Below are positions 28,388-32,803 of a stretch of DNA of 32,803 nt, in pieces. Source of the DNA: Polymorphobacter sp. Lineage in GTDB: Bacteria > Pseudomonadota > Alphaproteobacteria > Sphingomonadales > Sphingomonadaceae. Within the stretch, counting starts at the first letter, position 1, and every line of letters begins with the position of its first letter. Location of the stretch: the NCBI RefSeq assembly GCF_025362435.1, contig NZ_JANYGL010000061.1:1-32803 (forward strand). The letters run 5' to 3'. The notes below the pieces were generated by a model, which was given only the letters and a program-made list of their open reading frames with translations, was not told the DNA's origin and did not search any database. The position numbers and the translations under genes are program-made.

Positions 28388-28699
28388 TCAGGCGGCGGCG
28401 GTCGCGGCTTCGGCGGTCGCGGCGAGCTTCTTCTTGATCTCGCGCTTGAGCTTGACGCAGCGGTCGCTCAGCTTTTCGGCCTTGGTCTTGACCAGCCAGT
28501 TGTCGAGGCCGCCGACATGCTCGACCGAACGCAGGCCGTTCATCGAAACGCGCAGGCGAACCGAACGGCCGAGGGCGTCGGACATTAGCGTGACGTTCTG
28601 AAGGTTGGGCAAGAACAAGCGCTTGGTCTTGTTGTTGGCGTGGGAGACATTGTTCCCGACCAGGCGACCCTTGGCGGTCAGTTCGCAGATGCGCGACAT
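28388..28699 (-). CDS. rpmB: 50S ribosomal protein L28
   Basis: A 103-residue basic ribosomal protein. [34 protein letters not shown] is the diagnostic L28 opening; it has [19 protein letters not shown] in the middle and a Lys-rich helix followed by an Ala-rich tail. The long form of about 95-105 residues is usual in alphaproteobacteria. No zinc-binding Cys set is present. It is divergent from the YciI-like gene across a 167-base spacer that should contain a strong promoter. Confidence 0.97.
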   Translation of the reverse strand: MSRICELTAKGRLVGNNVSHANNKTKRLFLPNLQNVTLMSDALGRSVRLRVSMNGLRSVEHVGGLDNWLVKTKAEKLSDRCVKLKREIKKKLAATAEAATAAA

Positions 28700-28866
28700 C
28701 GTTTACGTCCTTGGCAACCGGAGGGTCCGGCAAAGGCGAGGCGCTTACCTCAAGGGGTGGTCGTGGTCAACCTAAAGGGGTGTTTTTGCCGCTGTTCCAA
28801 GGCGCGGCGACACTCTAGACGTGTCTCTGCGGGCGCGACCAGCGTCGCATAGTTCCGGAGCTGGCC

Positions 28867-29148
28867 ATGCCGTATTTCGCGATCCATTGCATCGACAAGC
28901 CCGGCAGCACTGACCTGCGCGCCGCGACCCGTGATGAACACCTGAACCATATCAACACCGTAGCCGATCACATCGTCGCCGCGGGGCCTTTGCTCGGCAT
29001 CGACGGCGCACCGATCGGGTCGCTGCTGATCATCGAGTTCGCCGACCGCAAGGCAGCGATCCAGTTCGCCGCCGCCGATCCCTATGCCCTCGCCGGATTG
29101 TTCGCCAGCGTCGCCGTCACCGCGTGGCGCAAGGTTTACCCTGCGTGA
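28867..29148 (+). CDS. YciI-like protein
   Basis: A 93-residue single-domain protein of the YciI family, a small ferredoxin-like dimeric alpha/beta-barrel fold. It reads MPYFAIHCIDKPGS, then TRDEHLNHI with the conserved His residues, GPLLGIDGAPIGSLLIIEF and ADPYALAGLFASVAVTAWRKV, all typical. Members may have dehydrochlorinase-like or other small-molecule activities; most are uncharacterised. GGAG lies six bases before the ATG. It is monocistronic: its downstream neighbour ptsP is convergent. Confidence 0.9.
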   Translation: MPYFAIHCIDKPGSTDLRAATRDEHLNHINTVADHIVAAGPLLGIDGAPIGSLLIIEFADRKAAIQFAAADPYALAGLFASVAVTAWRKVYPA

Positions 29149-29229
29149 GATGCCGGGCGAACCCCGGCTGCACTGCGGCGCACACAGGCCCGCACATCTA
29201 CGAACCACGGACGCGCCCGGGGATCGCCG

Positions 29230-31497
29230 CTAGCCGCGGGTGACGCCGGCCTTGTCGGCAAGTGCGGTCAGGTCGGCGCGGATCGTCGGCGCCCCGCGGT
29301 CGAGCCAGCCCGCCATCGCCGCGCGGACCGGCGCCAGTTCGACCGAGCGGATCATCGCCTTGATCGGGCCGATCGCGGCAGGAGTGATCGACAGCCGCTC
29401 GATCCCGATCGCCATCAGCGCGAGTGCTTCGAGCGGGCGCCCACCCATCTCGCCGCAGACGGTGACGGGGACGTTCGCGGCGGCGCAGGCGGCGGCGACG
29501 CGGCGGAGGAAGCGCAGGATCGCCGGTGACAGCCAGTCGTAGCGGTCGGCGAGCTTGGGATTGGCGCGGTCGGCGGCGAACAGGAACTGCGTCAGGTCGT
29601 TGGTTCCGATTGACAGGAAATCGACCTTGGGCAACAGCACGTCGAGGCATTCGGCGAGCGCCGGGACCTCGAGCATCGCGCCGTAGCGAACGTGGTCCGG
29701 CAGCGGGCGCCCCGAACGGACGATCCACTCGCGCTGCGCCTCGACCAGCGCCTTCGCCGCGTCGAACTCCCACGGCTCGCTGACCATCGGGAACATGATG
29801 TTGAGCGTCCGCCCGGCACCGGCCTCGAGCAAGGCGCGCGCCTGGACCTTCATCAGCCCCGACCGCCCGAGCGCGAGGCGCAGCGCCCGCCAGCCCATCG
29901 CCGGGTTTTCCTCCTCATGGGCGTCGTCGCGCATGTACGGCACCGCCTTGTCGCCGCCGATGTCGACCGTGCGGAACACCACCGGGCGGTCGCCGGCGGC
30001 GTCGAGCACCGCCTTGTACAGCGCGGTCTGGCGTTCGCGGCGCGGGAGGGTCGCCGAGACGAGGAACTGAAATTCGGTGCGGAACAGCCCGATGCCGTCG
30101 GCATTGGTCGTGTCGAGCGCGGCGGCGTCGTCGCGCAGCCCGGCGTTCATCATCAGCGCGACGCGGGTGCCGTCCTTCGTCACCGCCGGCAGGTCGCGCA
30201 ACCGCGCGTATTCCGCCTGGCGCTTGGCCTTGAGCGCACTCGTCGCGGCGAACGACTTGAGCATTTCGGGCGACGGGCGGACAAGCACCGTCCCTGCCGA
30301 GCCGTCGACGAGCAACTCGTCGCCGTCGGTGATCGTCGTCCGCAGGTCGCGGACGCGGCCGACGACGGGCACCCCCATCGCCCGCGCGACGATCGTGACG
30401 TGCGCGGTCAGCGAACCTTCCTCGAGGACGACGCCCTTGAGCACGCGGCGGTCGTATTCGAGCAATTCGGCCGGGCCGAGATTGCGCGCCAGGAGGATCG
30501 TGTCGCCGCGCAGCCCCGATTGCGCCGCCGAACCCAATTGCCCCGAGACGATGCGGATCAGCCGGTTCGACAGGTCGTCGAGGTCGGTCAGGCGTTCGCG
30601 CAGATACGGGTCGGCGATCGAGCGCATCCGCGCGCGGGTCCGCTGCTGGACGCGGTCGATCGCCGCCTCCGCCGTCAGTCCCGAATCGATCGCCTCGTTA
30701 ATCCGCCGCGACCAGCCCTCGTCATACGCGAACATCTTGTACGTCTCGAGGACGTCGGAGGTGTCGCCGCCGCCGAGGAACTCGACCTGCCCCATCATCC
30801 CGTCGATCTGCTCGCGCATCTTGACGAAGGCGCCGTAGACGCGGGCTCGCTCGACCTCGATGTCGTCGGCGACGGTGTGCTCGATGACAACGCGCGGCTG
30901 GTGGAACACCGCCGTCCCGCGCCCGAGGCCGTCGACGAGCTTGAGCCCGGTCAGGCGGACGGGGCCGCTTGCCGCGCTGCGCGCCCTCGCGGCGGCGACG
31001 TCGTCGATCAGCCCGGCCCCGGCGATCAGCTCGGCGAGGACCATCGCAACGGTCTGCAGTACCTCGATCTCGATCTCGGCATATTCGCGCGGGTCGGCGT
31101 GCTGGACGCAGAGGACGCCGACCGAGGCTTCGCGGCGGACGATCGGCACCCCGGCAAAGCTGTGGAAGATTTCCTCCCCCGTCTCGGGCTTGTAGGCGAA
31201 GTCGGGATGCGCCCGCGCCTCGGCGAGGTTGAGCGGCTCGCGCGTCGCGGCGATGACCCCGGTCAGCCCCTCGCCCATCGCCAGCCGGGTGACATGGACC
31301 GCCGCCTGGCTCAGCCCGCGCGTCGCGTACAGCTCGAGGACGCCGTCGCGGAGCAGGTAGATCGACGCCACCTCGCTATCGAGCTGCTCGGCGACGATCG
31401 CGACGACGGCATTGAGCTTCGCCTGCGCGCTGGTCGACGACGCCATGACGTCGTGGAGGCGGCGGAGGATTTCACGCGCGGGGGAGACGGGGGGCAC
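29230..31497 (-). CDS. ptsP: PEP-protein phosphotransferase PtsP (enzyme I of the nitrogen PTS)
   Basis: A 755-residue enzyme that phosphorylates NPr from phosphoenolpyruvate, a regulatory PTS linked to nitrogen and potassium status. Order: GAF domain (about 20-160, sensing glutamine in studied members), PEP-utilising N-terminal region, swivelling phospho-His domain with His366 in GSLTAHVTIVARAMG, and the PEP-binding TIM barrel with GIGLFRTEFQFL, SIGTNDLTQFLFAADR and Cys681 in VCGEMGG. The GTG at 31497 gives the usual alphaproteobacterial length; a frame extension to 31608 reads through an inverted repeat and is not credible. The Shine-Dalgarno lies inside a repeat hairpin (31506-31524). No ptsN or ptsH-like gene is in the window. 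Confidence 0.94.
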   Translation of the reverse strand: MPPVSPAREILRRLHDVMASSTSAQAKLNAVVAIVAEQLDSEVASIYLLRDGVLELYATRGLSQAAVHVTRLAMGEGLTGVIAATREPLNLAEARAHPDFAYKPETGEEIFHSFAGVPIVRREASVGVLCVQHADPREYAEIEIEVLQTVAMVLAELIAGAGLIDDVAAARARSAASGPVRLTGLKLVDGLGRGTAVFHQPRVVIEHTVADDIEVERARVYGAFVKMREQIDGMMGQVEFLGGGDTSDVLETYKMFAYDEGWSRRINEAIDSGLTAEAAIDRVQQRTRARMRSIADPYLRERLTDLDDLSNRLIRIVSGQLGSAAQSGLRGDTILLARNLGPAELLEYDRRVLKGVVLEEGSLTAHVTIVARAMGVPVVGRVRDLRTTITDGDELLVDGSAGTVLVRPSPEMLKSFAATSALKAKRQAEYARLRDLPAVTKDGTRVALMMNAGLRDDAAALDTTNADGIGLFRTEFQFLVSATLPRRERQTALYKAVLDAAGDRPVVFRTVDIGGDKAVPYMRDDAHEEENPAMGWRALRLALGRSGLMKVQARALLEAGAGRTLNIMFPMVSEPWEFDAAKALVEAQREWIVRSGRPLPDHVRYGAMLEVPALAECLDVLLPKVDFLSIGTNDLTQFLFAADRANPKLADRYDWLSPAILRFLRRVAAACAAANVPVTVCGEMGGRPLEALALMAIGIERLSITPAAIGPIKAMIRSVELAPVRAAMAGWLDRGAPTIRADLTALADKAGVTRG

Positions 31498-31503
31498 GAC
31501 TAG

Positions 31504-31638
31504 ATCCTCCCCCTCAGGGGGAGGGGGACCGCGCCCCTTGGCGTGGTGGAGGGGGTTCGCCAAGCGGAAGGCACGGCGCGGAACGCCCCCTCCACCATGC
31601 AAGAGCATGGTCCCCCTCCCCCGAAGACGGGGGAGGAT
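31504..31638. repeat. GC-rich nested inverted-repeat element A (sphingomonad-type intergenic repeat)
   Basis: Outer arms ATCCTCCCCC (31504-31513) and GGGGGAGGAT (31629-31638), and next arms GGGGGAGGGGGACC (31517-31530) and GGTCCCCCTCCCCC (31609-31622), pair perfectly. Inner arms GGTGGAGGGGG (31545-31555) and CCCCCTCCACC (31586-31596) also pair, with a small hairpin ACCATGC-AAGA-GCATGGT near the right end. It fills nearly the whole space between ptsP and the nitronate monooxygenase gene. It encodes no protein and resembles a non-autonomous mobile or structural repeat. Confidence 0.85.
31506..31524 (-). promoter_or_regulatory. Hairpin carrying the ptsP ribosome binding site
   Basis: On the ptsP mRNA strand, CCTCCCCC, a three-base loop and GGGGGAGG form a perfect eight-pair hairpin. 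The 3' arm is the only Shine-Dalgarno of ptsP, eight bases before the GTG. The hairpin is one arm of repeat element A, so translation initiation should depend on melting it. Confidence 0.65.
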
Positions 31639-31657
31639 TTTTGAAGGGTGTTCCCCC

Positions 31658-32659
31658 TCATCCGCGTCCCGCCAGCGCGGCTTCCGCCTCGCCGACCAGT
31701 TCCGCGATAATCTCCGCCACCGGCATCACGCTCGTCACCATGCCGACCGACTGGCCGGCCATCAGCGAGCCGCTCTCGATGTCGCCGTCGACGACCGCGC
31801 GGCGGAGCGCTCCCGCCCAATAATGCTCGATCTGGAGCTGGCCCTCGGCGAGGCCGATTTCGCCGGCGTCGATGCGGTTGGCGATCTCGCGCTGCTTCGC
31901 GGCGAACGCCTCGCTGCCGGCGTTCTTGAGCGCGCGGACCGGGATGACCGGCAGGCGCGGGTCGAGCTGGACCGATGCCAGTGCGTCGCGCGCCGAGGCG
32001 CGGACGAAGGCGCGCTTGAAGTTGGCGTGGGCGACGCTTTCGGTCGCGGCGGCGAAGCGCGTGCCGAGCTGGACTCCGCTCGCGCCCATCTCAAGATAGG
32101 CGGCGATCGCCGCGCCGCGCCCGATGCCGCCGGCGACGAACACCGGCACGTCGCGGATGACGGGGAGGATTTCCTGCGCGAGGACGCTGGTCGACACCGG
32201 GCCGATATGGCCGCCGGCCTCGCTGCCCTCGATGACGATCGCGTCGACGCCCGATCGAACCAGCTTCTTCGCCAGCGCCGCGGTCGGGGCGAAGCACATC
32301 AGCTTCGCGCCGGTCGCCTTGATCGCCTCGATCGCCGCCCCCGACGGCAGCCCGCCGGCGAGGACGACGTGGCTGACATCGTGCTTGCCGCAGATCGCGA
32401 TGAGCTCGGCCATCGCCGGGTGGAGGGTGATGAGGTTGACCCCGAACGGGCGGTCGGTCAGCGCCTTCGTCGCGGCGATCTCGGCATCGAGGATCGCCGG
32501 CGGCATCGACCCGCAGGCGATCACGCCGAATCCGCCGGCGTTCGAGATCGCGCTGACAAGGTTACGCTCGCTGACCCACGTCATCGCCCCCGCCATGATC
32601 GCATGGGTCGAGCCGAGGAAATCGCGGCCGCGTGCGGAGAGGGTGTCGAGCCGGGTCAT
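31658..32659 (-). CDS. Nitronate monooxygenase family FMN protein
   Basis: A 333-residue TIM-barrel flavoenzyme (NPD/2-nitropropane dioxygenase family) expected to oxidise alkyl nitronates. Visible motifs are IMAGAMTWVSERNLVSAISNAGGFGVIACGSM (opening strand and first FMN loop, about 22-53), FGVNLI, VIEGSEAGGHIG with the catalytic-region His, VFVAGGIGRG and GASGVQLGTRF (phosphate binding). FabK-type enoyl-ACP reductases share this fold, so that remains an alternative. The ATG at 32659 is preferred; the open frame continues to 32758 through repeat element B. Its Shine-Dalgarno, GGGGAGGGG three bases before ATG, is part of that repeat. Confidence 0.88.
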   Translation of the reverse strand: MTRLDTLSARGRDFLGSTHAIMAGAMTWVSERNLVSAISNAGGFGVIACGSMPPAILDAEIAATKALTDRPFGVNLITLHPAMAELIAICGKHDVSHVVLAGGLPSGAAIEAIKATGAKLMCFAPTAALAKKLVRSGVDAIVIEGSEAGGHIGPVSTSVLAQEILPVIRDVPVFVAGGIGRGAAIAAYLEMGASGVQLGTRFAAATESVAHANFKRAFVRASARDALASVQLDPRLPVIPVRALKNAGSEAFAAKQREIANRIDAGEIGLAEGQLQIEHYWAGALRRAVVDGDIESGSLMAGQSVGMVTSVMPVAEIIAELVGEAEAALAGRG

Positions 32660-32662
32660 TCT

Positions 32663-32684
32663 CCCCTCCCCTTCAGGGGAGGGG
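32663..32684 (-). promoter_or_regulatory. Hairpin carrying the nitronate monooxygenase ribosome binding site
   Basis: CCCCTCCCC, a four-base loop and GGGGAGGGG form a perfect nine-pair GC stem on the mRNA strand. The 3' arm is the Shine-Dalgarno and ends three bases before the ATG. This repeats the arrangement in front of ptsP. Confidence 0.65.
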
Positions 32685-32803
32685 CGAGAGACGCGCCGCT
32701 TGGCGCGGCCCGGGTGTGGGGACTTCTTCTGCTGGCGAGAATGCGGCGACTGCCCCACCCCCGGGCCGTCGCAAGGGCGACGTCTCTCTCCCCTCCCCTG
32801 AAG
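32671..32803. repeat. GC-rich nested inverted-repeat element B (may continue past the right edge)
   Basis: The left arm 32671-32693 and right arm 32781-32803 match at 22 of 23 positions as an inverted repeat (starting CTTCAGGGGAGGGG). Inner arms GGCCCGGGTGTGGGG (32707-32721) and CCCCACCCCCGGGCC (32753-32767) differ by one base. Layout and base composition match element A, with divergent arm sequence, so they look like two members of one family. The bases left of 32671 extend the same theme, so the full element is probably longer than the window shows. Confidence 0.8.

Noticed and set aside
29160-29229. A small gene between the YciI-like gene and ptsP.
   Set aside because: The two genes converge with about 80 bases between them and no frame there has a start signal.

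Overview
The window is GC-rich and gene-dense, with short, often overlapping operons and many GTG starts. It looks like a chromosomal segment of an alphaproteobacterium, most likely a sphingomonad. Pointers are a PEPxxWA-type sorting signal, a long TonB-dependent receptor with cysteine-bearing loops, a NodT-type outer membrane factor, a GAF-containing nitrogen-PTS enzyme I (PtsP), and intergenic GC-rich inverted repeats of a kind common in sphingomonads and Caulobacter relatives. No phage, IS transposase, CRISPR array, rRNA or convincing tRNA was seen. The lineage is an inference from gene content, not a phylogenetic result.

Left part (1-10.6 kb): the 5' end of queF (queuosine synthesis) runs off the left edge. 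Divergent from it is a sulfur-metabolism pair, 3-mercaptopyruvate sulfurtransferase and a cystathionine beta-lyase type enzyme, followed by a polytopic membrane protein that seems to start on a CTG overlapping the previous stop. A complete tripartite RND efflux operon follows: lipoprotein adaptor, HAE1 permease and outer membrane factor. The outer membrane factor carries a striking Gly/Thr repeat in what should be its first surface loop. A LuxR-type regulator whose receiver domain has lost its phosphorylation residues lies next.

Middle part (10.9-21.5 kb): a small lipoprotein gene converges on a five-gene leftward operon. In transcription order this is a fused ATP-dependent 5-oxoprolinase, DUF969 and DUF979 membrane proteins (the 5-oxoproline transporter families), a DUF2891 protein and a transglutaminase-like protein. 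The first four genes overlap by a few bases each. Together they read as uptake and hydrolysis of pyroglutamate to glutamate, plus two partners of unknown role. A TonB-dependent receptor is transcribed divergently from this operon.

Right part (21.8-32.8 kb): a leftward three-gene cassette holds a DyP-type haem peroxidase and two unnamed proteins whose motifs line up in the same order, so they appear to be paralogues. This is the least familiar system in the window. Then come a glycine-rich PEP-CTERM-like surface protein, RecQ helicase, a GNAT acetyltransferase coupled to ribosomal protein L28, a YciI-like protein, PtsP and a nitronate monooxygenase family protein. Two related inverted-repeat elements lie just upstream of ptsP and of the nitronate monooxygenase gene. 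In both cases the ribosome binding site is formed by the repeat arm and can fold into a perfect GC hairpin.
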